Assembly: GCF_003051105.1 (NCBI RefSeq) | Contig: NZ_QAOO01000002.1 | Location: 62,001-126,000, forward strand | DNA length: 64,000 nucleotides | Reading direction: 5' to 3' | Source of the DNA: Nitrosomonas nitrosa | Lineage (GTDB): Bacteria; Pseudomonadota; Gammaproteobacteria; Burkholderiales; Nitrosomonadaceae | Part shown: one piece after another, positions 9,693 through 17,432 of the stretch | How positions within the stretch are numbered: position 1 is the first letter of the stretch | Layout: each line of letters opens with the position of its first letter | Made by a program: the position numbers and the translations under genes | The notes under the pieces: generated by a model | The model's database searches: none | Told to the model about the DNA's origin: nothing | What the model saw: only the letters and a program-made list of their open reading frames with translations

Positions 9693-10880
9693 TCAATTGT
9701 TGGTTGCTCGTTTGCGAAGAAAACGGCGTATTTTTGATTTGAGCCCATATTTTTCCATAAAATTACCGAGCTGTTTCGTGGTGAAATTGAATATGCGCAA
9801 TATCTGTGCAATTACAGATATTGGGAATCTGCGAGGAATGATATAAAAATTTTGTTCTTCGCGAGCGAAATTGGAAAGACTTTTCTTTTTCTCGTTGTCA
9901 CCGTATAGAAAATCGAGCCTGACCACACCGAGCTGAATCAAATCGCGAATTCTGTAAATTTGCATGATCGTACCGACAGATTGATCCGACCAGTTGGGGT
10001 CATAACCCGTATGCTCGGCATAATAGGTACCGTTATGAAGATAACCCTGTTGAAAAGCGACGGGCTGATGCTTGCAGGTAAGAATATAACTTCGCAGCCA
10101 GCCTTTCTCGGCAGCAAGCATCAAAGTTTGGCGTGTTTCTGGATTATTGTTGATTCCAAGGCCAAGTAAATTTTTTTGATAGGTTTTATCTGAGACTGTT
10201 TGCGCCAATGCGAGATAGGTTGGAATTTCTTCGGGTAGCGTGTATGCCCGGAAGGAGGCCGATAAATCAGCATCATTTTCCAGGTTGCGTATAGCGCGTC
10301 GGATTTGTTTTCGAGTGCCATGGCTCAAGTTTTTAAAGTATTCGTCGAAGCTCGTAGGCAGCAAAATAAAGCGCCTGAAATAGGACATGCCATGCGGAAA
10401 TACAAGATACTCTTTTCTTAGAACATGTTTGTGTTGAAGATACTGCGCAAAATGAGAGGCCAGAGGAACCCCCAATCCAAATAGCGCTTCACGCCGTTCT
10501 AGGCTGGTCAGTAATTTGATGAAGAGACCTCGAAAAATGTCTTGAGAAACATGATCAGGTGCGATCAAGGGGGTGGAAGCAATCGTGTAGCGGCGTATAC
10601 GATAATCGAATAAAGCAAGACCGAACAATTCAAAGCTCAAAGCAGAAGGATGAACAAAGAAAGGCGCATACCCAATCAAAGTGCCATCCGCTGCAAAACA
10701 GACAAAAGCACGTACGGATTTTTCCACCCCGCATTTGGCGTAGAGCCATTCAAGATCGTGCTCCATGGTGGCATCGGGATGATTGATGATCAAATGCTGA
10801 ACCTCAGATAAGGTTTTGCTGCGAATTGTAGGACTTAATGAATCTAGGTCTTGCCATTCCCAGGTACCTTTTATCATCAT
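9693..10880 (-). CDS. FemAB/BioF2-like acyltransferase (Acetyltransf_6 type)
   Basis: The 395-residue product looks like the double-GNAT fold of the BioF2/CelD-type family, related to FemAB aminoacyl transferases. Features seen are IGYAPFFVHPSAL in the N-terminal half, the FILLPTSFDEYFKNLSHGTR segment typical of the central region, GYLHNGTYYAEHTGYDPNW, and LDFLYGDNEKKKSLSNF near the end. A basic C-terminal tail follows. These enzymes join acyl or aminoacyl groups to amines in exopolysaccharide, lipid or peptide pathways. It heads the minus-strand group that continues with the GNAT and the ATP-grasp gene, which together suggest synthesis of a modified peptide-like or surface-bound product. Confidence 0.72.
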   Translation of the reverse strand: MMIKGTWEWQDLDSLSPTIRSKTLSEVQHLIINHPDATMEHDLEWLYAKCGVEKSVRAFVCFAADGTLIGYAPFFVHPSALSFELFGLALFDYRIRRYTIASTPLIAPDHVSQDIFRGLFIKLLTSLERREALFGLGVPLASHFAQYLQHKHVLRKEYLVFPHGMSYFRRFILLPTSFDEYFKNLSHGTRKQIRRAIRNLENDADLSASFRAYTLPEEIPTYLALAQTVSDKTYQKNLLGLGINNNPETRQTLMLAAEKGWLRSYILTCKHQPVAFQQGYLHNGTYYAEHTGYDPNWSDQSVGTIMQIYRIRDLIQLGVVRLDFLYGDNEKKKSLSNFAREEQNFYIIPRRFPISVIAQILRIFNFTTKQLGNFMEKYGLKSKIRRFLRKRATNN

Positions 10881-11146
10881 CTCAAGTCTCGGCGTTCAAA
10901 ATCGAATTAAATTTCGCTGATTACTTCTATCCAAGTCTACTCTTTGCAAAAAAAGAATCTAACCGCAGAGCTTGCACAAAACGAGTTTTATGTGCTTCGA
11001 TTGTTTCTCTAAATTGTTCAATGGTACAGCCAATCTGGTGCTTCATACTTGTAAAACCCTCATTAGCAATTAAATCGACTGAAGTGGCTCCCCTGAACTG
11101 AACAACCTGAGAGAAAGTTAAGCTCTGTCATGTGATGTTATCAAGC

Positions 11147-11445
11147 TCAGGCGGCTTGTTGTCGCGATAATTTCTGATAATACACTTCATCGAGTGTCTG
11201 ATTGTTGAGTCCCTGATGAAAGCGTTCTTGATTGTACCAGTCAAACCAGCAAGTTAAACTGCTTCTTACCTCCTTTAAGTTGTTGAATGCTTGAACATAG
11301 AGATGTTCATACTTGACAGTGCGCCATAGCCGTTCAACAAAGATGTTGTCATAGTAGCAACCTTTTTACCGTCCATGCTGATTTGGATTTGATGTCGCTG
11401 CAACACTTCGATAGATGCAGTGCTAGTAAATTGAGCACCTTGGTA
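11147..11445 (-). pseudogene. IS3-family transposase (OrfB) C-terminal fragment, frameshifted
   Basis: Reading leftward from about 11445, the sequence encodes YQGAQFTSTASIEVLQRHQ followed by IQISMDGK, then after a small shift in the A-run at about 11361-11366 it continues GCYYDNIFVERLWRTVKYEH and ends QKLSRQQAA before a stop at 11147-11149. This is the rve integrase core of IS3-family OrfB, with DQGSQFTS-like and DNxFVERLWR motifs. The catalytic N-terminal half and OrfA are missing and the frame is broken, so it is a dead remnant. It abuts the toxin-antitoxin remnants to the right. Confidence 0.85.
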
Positions 11446-11461
11446 AAAAGGATAAATTACT

Positions 11462-11582
11462 ATGAATGAAATCTTATTCCTGGTCGAAAAAGCGACGGAA
11501 GGTGGATATATCGCCCGCGCATTGTCATTTTGATGAGGGTCAAGTGCCGGAGAAAATACAGTTACTCCACTACGGCAGGTAA
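11462..11582 (+). pseudogene. HicB-like antitoxin remnant with internal deletion
   Basis: The ATG at 11462 opens MNEILFLVEKATEGGYIARAL, a typical start of small HicB-like antitoxin proteins. The frame then breaks, and the next bases in another frame read CHFDEGQVPEKIQLLHYGR up to the stop at 11580-11582, which matches the usual C-terminal end of the same family. The middle third is missing. No intact HicA-type toxin follows. It sits between the IS3 fragment and the MNT gene, in a stretch of decayed toxin-antitoxin genes. Confidence 0.65.
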
Positions 11583-11612
11583 GTGATTATTTGATAACAA
11601 GACAGCATCGAA

Positions 11613-11969
11613 ATGACCAATTCAGTCGATACCAATAACGAAGAGGCTTTATTGCAGCACATGGTCGATACCATCGTCCGCGAAGCCTCACCAGAAGCGA
11701 TCATACTTTTTGGTTCCAGGGCGCGGGGGGATGCGCGGCCAGATTCCGATGTCGACCTGCTCATCGTCGAAACCGAGCCGTTTTCTCCGCAGCGCAGTCG
11801 CCGGAAGGAGGCGGCACGCTTGTGCTTGTATATCGCACTCAAGGGATTGGCAATATCCAAGGATTTGCTTCTATATAGCCGGGATGAGTTCGAGCAATGG
11901 AAAAATTCGATGAATCATGTGGTGGGCCGAGCTGTTCGCGAGGGGGAAGTGCTGCATGGCCGACCTTGA
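11613..11969 (+). CDS. MNT-domain nucleotidyltransferase antitoxin (MntA-like)
   Basis: The 118-residue protein has the minimal nucleotidyltransferase signature: IILFGSRARGDARPDSDVDLLIVE contains GSxARG and DxDLL with the metal-binding aspartates. In HEPN-MNT (type VII) toxin-antitoxin pairs such a protein adds AMP to the HEPN toxin and silences it. The next gene starts inside this one (14-base overlap) and is a truncated HEPN, so the pair was once intact and translationally coupled. The antitoxin itself appears complete. Confidence 0.8.
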   Translation: MTNSVDTNNEEALLQHMVDTIVREASPEAIILFGSRARGDARPDSDVDLLIVETEPFSPQRSRRKEAARLCLYIALKGLAISKDLLLYSRDEFEQWKNSMNHVVGRAVREGEVLHGRP

Positions 11970-12138
11970 ACGGGCGCGTGTGATGCTGCGGATGGCGCAT
12001 AGGGACTTCAATGCGCTCGTCGGGATGCTGGAAAACCCCTTGTTTGCCGATGTGCGGCAATCACATAACAAAGGAGGATGGTTGCGCCCAGCTCTCACGC
12101 ACACCGCACTTCCAGGCAGCAGCGTAAAAACTAAGTAA
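11956..12138 (+). pseudogene. Truncated HEPN toxin remnant
   Basis: The start MADLERARVMLRMAHRDFNALVGMLEN, shown here only to identify the family, is the usual first helix region of small HEPN-domain proteins. Similarity stops near LFADV, after about 35 residues, and the following 25 residues look unrelated. The helix carrying the RxxxxxH catalytic motif is missing, so the toxin cannot be active. The gene overlaps the upstream MNT gene by 14 bases, as in intact pairs. The likely cause is a deletion or insertion near 12060. Confidence 0.65.
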
Positions 12139-12208
12139 TGCTAAAAACCCATTCTTCGCCAAGAGTGGCAATATACCAGGGAGTGTGGCCAATCTTGGCA
12201 GAATCACT
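12131..12208 (-). pseudogene. Possible ankyrin-repeat C-terminal remnant
   Basis: Read leftward, this stretch encodes DSAKIGHTPWYIATLGEEW followed by a short tail and a stop at 12131-12133. GHTPWYIA resembles the GxTPLxIA core of an ankyrin repeat. Nothing upstream continues the frame. It may be the end of a deleted gene whose loss also truncated the HEPN gene. The match is short and could be chance. Confidence 0.25.
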
Positions 12209-12440
12209 AAGATAATGCTAGTGCTGCATCAACTCTCGGTAGCGTGGTTCCTCTAATTTGTTCACCGGGCAAACACATGACTGCTCAAGAATGATTCTCA
12301 TGAGCACTTTTTACACTATTAGTACGCTTTTGTTCAGATCTTTAAATAACTTTCTGAAGTTGACTATGATGGATTAATGAACAAATTTATCGTGCTTAGC
12401 TCTGTCTGCTTCCCATCGCCAGAACATAATGTTATAGTTT

Positions 12441-12459
12441 GTCTGACAAATGGTCAGAC
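12441..12459 (+). promoter_or_regulatory. Palindromic operator of the RHH-PIN pair
   Basis: GTCTGAC at 12441-12447 and GTCAGAC at 12453-12459 form a perfect 7-bp inverted repeat with a 5-base spacer. It follows a TATAGT -10-like box at 12433-12438 and ends about 10 bases before the antitoxin start. Ribbon-helix-helix antitoxins usually repress their own operon by binding such sites. Operator function is inferred from position and symmetry. Confidence 0.6.
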
Positions 12460-12468
12460 GAGGGGCGA

Positions 12469-12729
12469 ATGATGAGAATAACGGTACGGATTGATGACAG
12501 TTATGAGCAAAAAATCAGAACCATCCAGCAGAGAACGCAGCTTAATACCACGGATATTATCAAACAGGCTATTGACTTGATGTATGAAAAAGCGGAATTG
12601 AGTGCCAAGGAAAAAAACAGAGAGCTGTTGGCTAAATTGGCGGGAATCGGTCATGGGCCGGAAGATGGCTCGGTAAATTATAAGCGCTATGTTGCTGAAT
12701 ATATCGATGAAAAATTTGATCATCGCTGA
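12469..12729 (+). CDS. Ribbon-helix-helix antitoxin
   Basis: The 86-residue product begins MMRITVRIDDSYEQKIRTIQ, followed by TQLNTTDIIKQAIDLMYEK, the beta strand and two helices of a MetJ/CopG-type ribbon-helix-helix domain. The remaining tail (about residues 45-86) would wrap the toxin. The start at 12469 (or 12472) is chosen because a GAGGGG site precedes it and the operator palindrome lies just upstream. A longer frame from 12439 would run through the palindrome. The stop overlaps the PIN toxin start by 23 bases, indicating coupled translation. Confidence 0.75.
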   Translation: MMRITVRIDDSYEQKIRTIQQRTQLNTTDIIKQAIDLMYEKAELSAKEKNRELLAKLAGIGHGPEDGSVNYKRYVAEYIDEKFDHR

Positions 12730-13138
12730 CACAGGATTTTGGTATGCGTTGATTAATGAAGATGATTATTTTCATGCGCAAGCGATTAATGCACTAAAAG
12801 AAGTTGATGGAGAATTGATTACAACATGGCCTGTAATAACGGAAACAAGTTACCTGTTGCAAAGCCGGTTGGGTTTGAAGCAGGTGTGCGAGTTTCTGAC
12901 TTCATATTATGAGGGTTTGTTTGTCAGTTATGAATTTGGTTCAGAACAGCTTTTGCGCATGATTGGGTTGATGAAAAAATATGCGGACCTACCAATGGAT
13001 TTGGCTGATGCTTCGCTGGTTGTTTTGGCTGAAGTACTAGGGCATGGACGTATCCTCTCCACTGATATGCGTGACTTCAAAACCTATCGTTGGAAGAACC
13101 ATCATCCATTCCAGAATTTGTTGTTACCCGATGATTGA
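12707..13138 (+). CDS. PIN-domain toxin (VapC-like ribonuclease)
   Basis: The 143-residue protein shows the PIN acidic residues in order: IIADTGFWYALI with the first Asp at the N-terminus, a central ITETSYLL with a conserved Glu, LADASLVVLA with an Asp pair, and ILSTDMRDF with the last Asp. PIN toxins are Mg-dependent RNases that cut tRNA or rRNA. The start at 12707 (MKNLIIADTG) fits the family better than an in-frame ATG at 12689. It is preceded by and overlaps an RHH antitoxin, and both look intact, in contrast to the decayed TA remnants just upstream. Confidence 0.82.
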   Translation: MKNLIIADTGFWYALINEDDYFHAQAINALKEVDGELITTWPVITETSYLLQSRLGLKQVCEFLTSYYEGLFVSYEFGSEQLLRMIGLMKKYADLPMDLADASLVVLAEVLGHGRILSTDMRDFKTYRWKNHHPFQNLLLPDD

Positions 13139-13214
13139 TGTTACTGCCGCTTAAACCCATTGCTATGAAAGAGCAGTTGTCTATTCTGGGGCGATTGCTG
13201 AGAGCTAGACTCAC

Positions 13215-13298
13215 CGCACCTCAAAATTCGGTTTTTACCACCCCTCATCCAATCTTCTCCCAGCGGGAGAAGATATACATGCCGGATTTTGAAGTGCG
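13215..13298 (+). repeat. 84-bp dispersed repeat with terminal inverted repeats, copy 1
   Basis: The ends CGCACCTCAAAATTCGG and CCGGATTTTGAAGTGCG are inverted repeats of about 17 bases. The reverse complement of 27793-27876 has the same length and aligns along its whole length, including the internal CTTCTCCC…CGG block. Noncoding. A small transposable (MITE-like) or REP-like element is inferred. Confidence 0.75.
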
Positions 13299-13421
13299 AA
13301 GTGTATATTATATTAATCAGCGGACAAGTAGTGTTGCGATTGCCTGCATCGTTGTGTAAACCTGTCTGTAGTTTGTTGCTGCCAAAGCGATCGCATATGA
13401 AGTCGCTTTTTAATAAAAAAA

Positions 13422-13460
13422 CACCTGTCTTTCTATTCGGATTGAATAAAAAGACAGGTG
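13422..13460 (-). terminator. Hairpin with A-tract (terminator-like on minus strand)
   Basis: CACCTGTCTTT at 13422-13432 pairs perfectly with AAAGACAGGTG at 13450-13460 across a 17-base loop. An A-run (13415-13421) precedes it, so a T-run follows the stem only on the minus strand. No minus-strand gene ends nearby, so its role is uncertain. Confidence 0.4.
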
Positions 13461-13689
13461 GAGTAGAGGAAAGGATAATTGCTTTGCTATGGGCTAAATC
13501 TGGTTCGACAGAATTCGCATGAAAATGAATGCTGATCGGCAAGGCCGCACCCTAAACATACTGAACACTGTTAAATCAGTTGGTTTATTATCACCGCGTA
13601 GGAAGATATTGAAAATGTGGCAAATTGTCGCAGGGGAGTAGGCTCGGTTTTTATCGCCATAATATCGTTGCTTGAAAAGGAGAAGTATT

Positions 13690-14925
13690 ATGAAAATAAC
13701 AATAAAAAATAAGGCAATTACTTTGCTGGCCGCCATTATTTGGGTGTTTACCATTTCTTCTGCGCAGGCAGATGCAGTGACTGAATGGAATCAGCGTGCA
13801 GGCGATATCGTTGTCAAAGCCGATATTGGGCCGCTTCCTGCTGAGCGGGCATTGGCTATGGTTCATGCGGCAGTTTATGAAGCCGTCAACGCGATTACAC
13901 GCAAATTTCCGGTGAGTGACCTTAATCTGAAGGCGGACCTCGATGCATCGGTTGAAGCGGCGATTGCGGCTGCAAACCGCACGGTTTTGTCAAGGCTTGC
14001 GCCGTCTCAGCAAGCAATGATCGATATCTCCTATCATGCTGCGCTTGAATTGATCGCGGATGGGCCGGAAAAAACAAAGGGTATCGCCATAGGCGAGAAG
14101 GCGGCTGCGGCAATCCTGACATTACGGGCAGATGATGGTGCTAACGTAACGGAAGAATATCGGCCGCGTACCCATGCAGGCGTTTACATACCCACCGTCA
14201 TACCAGAGGCCCCCCAGTGGGTACAACGCAAGCCGTGGCTGATGTCGAGCCCCAGTCAGTTTCGTCCAGCTCCCCCGCCTGCACTCGACAGTGAATTGTG
14301 GGCGCGTGATTATAACGAAGTCAAGGCGCTAGGCCGTAAGGATAGCCAGCAACGCACATCGGAGCAAACCGAGATTGCGCGCTTCTGGGAAGAGGTTATG
14401 CCGCCGATTTATCATGGTATTGTGCGATCGGTCGCCAACCTGCCAGGCAGGGAAATCACCCAAAATGCACGTTTGTTTGCAGCAGTGACGCAGTCATCGG
14501 ATGACGCGTTGATCGCGGTGTTTGATGCCAAGTATCACTATGGTTTGTGGCGGCCTGTTACTGCGATCCGCAATGGGGATATCGATGGTAACGATGCGAC
14601 GGAAAGAGATCCCTCGTGGTTGCCGTTGATCGATACACCGATGCATCCAGAATATCCTTGTGCGCACTGTATCGTTTCCTCAGCAGTTGGTACGGTATTG
14701 CAGGCTGAAATCGGCGATGATCCAACGCCCTTGTTGACCACGACCAGTGCAGCTGCCGGTGGGGTAAAGCGCAGTTGGACGACAATCGACGATTTCATGC
14801 AAGAAGTGATCGACGCTCGGATTTATGATGGCGTGCATTATCGTAACTCGGGGAATATTGGCGCTGTGATGGGCAAGCAGATTGGCAAGTTGGCTGCGCA
14901 AAAGTATCAGCTTGGCTCGAAATAA
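13690..14925 (+). CDS. Vanadium-haloperoxidase-like PAP2 superfamily protein, exported
   Basis: The 411-residue product begins with a signal peptide ending near SSAQA (about residue 26), so it is probably periplasmic. The PAP2/haloperoxidase motifs are present: KYHYGLWRP (KxxxxxxRP), PEYPCAHC in place of the usual PSGH, and RIYDGVHYRNS near the end with the conserved Arg and His. Members bind vanadate and oxidise halides, or act as acid phosphatases. The start at 13690 follows AAAAGGAG with good spacing. A frame extending to 13672 would include that site. A membrane protein gene lies 70 bases downstream and may be co-transcribed. Confidence 0.8.
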   Translation: MKITIKNKAITLLAAIIWVFTISSAQADAVTEWNQRAGDIVVKADIGPLPAERALAMVHAAVYEAVNAITRKFPVSDLNLKADLDASVEAAIAAANRTVLSRLAPSQQAMIDISYHAALELIADGPEKTKGIAIGEKAAAAILTLRADDGANVTEEYRPRTHAGVYIPTVIPEAPQWVQRKPWLMSSPSQFRPAPPPALDSELWARDYNEVKALGRKDSQQRTSEQTEIARFWEEVMPPIYHGIVRSVANLPGREITQNARLFAAVTQSSDDALIAVFDAKYHYGLWRPVTAIRNGDIDGNDATERDPSWLPLIDTPMHPEYPCAHCIVSSAVGTVLQAEIGDDPTPLLTTTSAAAGGVKRSWTTIDDFMQEVIDARIYDGVHYRNSGNIGAVMGKQIGKLAAQKYQLGSK

Positions 14926-14995
14926 GCCGCCGGTCAGAAGGGTTGTCGGTCGAAAGGAATAAGTAAGCTAAGCGAATTTCGCTCAAGGAGGAAAC

Positions 14996-15958
14996 ATGCT
15001 CAGTAGCACGGTGGTAGAAGTAGCAATCGGTTTGGTGTTTTGTTATGCGTCGGTTGCATTGATTACCAGTTCTATTTATGAATCCATTGCTTCTCTGCTC
15101 AGTCTTCGTGCTAACAGCTTATTGACCGGGGTGAAGCGTTTGCTGAACGCCAGCAACAGTGTCGGCGAGCAATTATTGTTGAGAATTTACAATCATGCTT
15201 TGGTGCATCCGACCGGAAATGGCACGGTGACATCGCTGGCTGATCTCAAGAACCGTCCTTCTTATATCGATTCGAAAAATTTTTCGATCGCCTTGATCGA
15301 CGCCATTCAGTCAGCGCCAGGTAATTTTGCGAAGATTGGCGAGGACATCAATGCCATTAAAGATGAGCAGATTCGCACATTGCTGAGAGGGATGTACGAT
15401 CGTTCATCCGGTGAATTAGAGCGATTCCAGAAGGAGTTGGCGACTTGGTTCGATGCCGGGATGGATCGGGTGGCCGGGTCGTTCAAGCGGCAATCGCAGG
15501 CATGGTGTTTTTGTATTGCCTTTACGCTGGCGGTAATGTTGAATATCGATAGCCTTCATCTTTTTTCCACCTTGTGGAAGCAACCGACTTTAGCTGCACG
15601 CGCCACGCTGACGACCCATTTGCCGGGTTCACCCCCTGTTACAGATCAAATCGTATTGGCTAATAGTCTGCCTGTCAGCGATCATAACCAACAGGCCGTG
15701 ATGGATACATTGAAACAGCTCGAGACGCTTCCTATCGGTTGGCAGAATCAGCAATTCTGTAAGGCAGAATCCGGCTGTACGAACTTACTCCAGTTTTATC
15801 AATATGATTTAACGAGCTTTCTATTGGTTATTTTTGGTTGGTTGATAACAGCATCTGCCGCACTGTTCGGTGCGCCATTTTGGTTTGATTTGCTGCAGCA
15901 TTTGACGCGCCTGCGTGGAACAGGGCCTAAACCAAAATCGACGACATCGCAAGATTGA
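14996..15958 (+). CDS. Integral membrane protein of unknown function
   Basis: The 320-residue protein has a hydrophobic N-terminal segment (about residues 5-35, VVEVAIGLVFCYASVALITS), a second at about 170-195 and a third near 270-300, followed by a short basic tail. The large middle part is soluble-like. A strong AAGGAGG site precedes the ATG. No family function is recognised. It follows the haloperoxidase-like gene in the same direction and may share its transcript. Confidence 0.7.
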   Translation: MLSSTVVEVAIGLVFCYASVALITSSIYESIASLLSLRANSLLTGVKRLLNASNSVGEQLLLRIYNHALVHPTGNGTVTSLADLKNRPSYIDSKNFSIALIDAIQSAPGNFAKIGEDINAIKDEQIRTLLRGMYDRSSGELERFQKELATWFDAGMDRVAGSFKRQSQAWCFCIAFTLAVMLNIDSLHLFSTLWKQPTLAARATLTTHLPGSPPVTDQIVLANSLPVSDHNQQAVMDTLKQLETLPIGWQNQQFCKAESGCTNLLQFYQYDLTSFLLVIFGWLITASAALFGAPFWFDLLQHLTRLRGTGPKPKSTTSQD

Positions 15959-16004
15959 GACCGAGAAACGGGTCGGTTTCGGTAAGGCAATCATTTTTCC
16001 ACAT

Positions 16005-17408
16005 TTAAAGCGTGACGGTGGTGAGTCGCTCTGGCACGGTGGCTTGCCATTCCAACTTTTGTGCGATGGCTTCGGCGAGCGCGGCGGCATTACTCGGCTC
16101 ACCATGAACGATAAACGTTTTTTCGGGTGCATGTGTGAAATTTCCCAGCCAATTCAATAACCCTGCTTGATCTGCATGTGCTGAGAGTCCGCCAATGGTG
16201 TAGATAGCGGCACGGACCGGGATCTCCTGGCCAAAGATGCGTACGCGCTTGGCACCGTCTACCAGTCTTCGTCCCAGTGTTCCTGCAGCCTGGAAGCCGG
16301 TGATGAGTATAGTGCATTCCGGCCTTGGCAAATTATATTTGAGGTGGTATTTGATGCGCCCTGCATCACACATACCGCTTGCCGAAATGATTAAGGCGCC
16401 TTGCTGGATAGCATTGAGTGTGATCGAATCTTCGACATCCTGGACAAAATTGATTTTCAGTTTGTTGCCACTGCTGTTGAACCATTGCAGCGCTTCTGTT
16501 GCCTCTTTGTCCAGCAGATGACCATGTTTCAGCGTAATATCGGTCGCAGCCAGTGCCATGGGGGAGTCGACGTAAACATCCATTTTGCCGAGCTTACCTT
16601 GACGATGCAGGTCAACCAGCAGAAACAGTAATTCTTGGGTGCGTCCAACAGCGAAAGCAGGTACGATGATATTGCCGCCTTTGCGATGCAGGGTATCGTT
16701 GATGGCATGTTCTAGTTCATCGAGCGTTTCGTCCATGCTCCGGTGCAGACGGTTTCCGTAAGTCGATTCGACGAGCAAGACATCAGCTTCTCGGATCGGT
16801 GTTGGGTCGCGTACGATGGGATGGTTTGGTTGACCCAGGTCTCCGGAGAAAACCAGTTTTTTTTGTTTGGCGCCGGAGGCTACCCGAAGTTCGATGATGG
16901 CAGAGCCTAGAATATGTCCGGCATCGCGGAATTGACAGTGTACCGAAGGATGAGGGGAAATTTCCGTGTCGTAATTTACGCTGCGTAATTGTTTAAGGAA
17001 GGCTTCCGCCTGCGCTACGGTATAAAGAGGCGCATTTTCGCGTACGGAGGAATGGTGCTTGCGGCGGAGTGCTTTGTTTTGCCATTCAGACTCTTTTTCC
17101 TGAATATAGGCGCTATCTTTGAGCATGACTTTGACAAGATCAATGGTGGCTTGAGTGGTATAGACGGGCCCTCTGAAACCCCACGCGCTCAAACGAGGCA
17201 GAAGCCCGGAATGATCGATGTGCGCGTGGGTGAGCAATACGAAGTCAATCGTTTCGGGATCGAAGTTAAAAGCGGTCCTGTTTTTGCGATCGGCTTCGCG
17301 CCCACCCTGAAACATCCCGCAATCGACCAGGAAGCGAGTATGGGGTGTTTCGATCAGATAGCTTGAACCGGTGACTTCGCCTGCGGCGCCTAGAAAGGTG
17401 AGTTGCAT
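16005..17408 (-). CDS. Metallo-beta-lactamase/beta-CASP ribonuclease-like protein
   Basis: The 467-residue protein has the MBL fold with LTHAHIDHSGLLP (HxHxDH), then AGHILGSAIIEL and SGDLGQPNHP. The beta-CASP part carries ESTYGNR, VPAFAVGRTQELL, ISASGMCDAGRIKYHLK, GLSAHADQ and the final VHGE motif. It closely matches the bacterial zinc-dependent RNA exonuclease or CPSF-like group found in proteobacteria. It probably processes RNA in the cytoplasm. It lies 24 bases after bioA in the same direction. Confidence 0.85.
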   Translation of the reverse strand: MQLTFLGAAGEVTGSSYLIETPHTRFLVDCGMFQGGREADRKNRTAFNFDPETIDFVLLTHAHIDHSGLLPRLSAWGFRGPVYTTQATIDLVKVMLKDSAYIQEKESEWQNKALRRKHHSSVRENAPLYTVAQAEAFLKQLRSVNYDTEISPHPSVHCQFRDAGHILGSAIIELRVASGAKQKKLVFSGDLGQPNHPIVRDPTPIREADVLLVESTYGNRLHRSMDETLDELEHAINDTLHRKGGNIIVPAFAVGRTQELLFLLVDLHRQGKLGKMDVYVDSPMALAATDITLKHGHLLDKEATEALQWFNSSGNKLKINFVQDVEDSITLNAIQQGALIISASGMCDAGRIKYHLKYNLPRPECTILITGFQAAGTLGRRLVDGAKRVRIFGQEIPVRAAIYTIGGLSAHADQAGLLNWLGNFTHAPEKTFIVHGEPSNAAALAEAIAQKLEWQATVPERLTTVTL

Positions 17409-17432
17409 CGGATAATATCCTTTTGTCTGAGA

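Larger units (their letters stand above)
13139..13689. other. 551-bp intergenic region with repeat and hairpin
   Basis: No supported gene is seen here. The region holds an 84-bp dispersed repeat (13215-13298) and a strong hairpin (13422-13460). The rest carries the promoter of the haloperoxidase-like gene and its AAAAGGAG ribosome-binding site at about 13675-13682. A 133-codon minus-strand frame across the repeat and hairpin lacks protein-like features. Confidence 0.6.

Noticed and set aside
13141-13542. 133-codon minus-strand frame
   Set aside because: It runs across the 84-bp repeat and the hairpin, and its composition is not protein-like.
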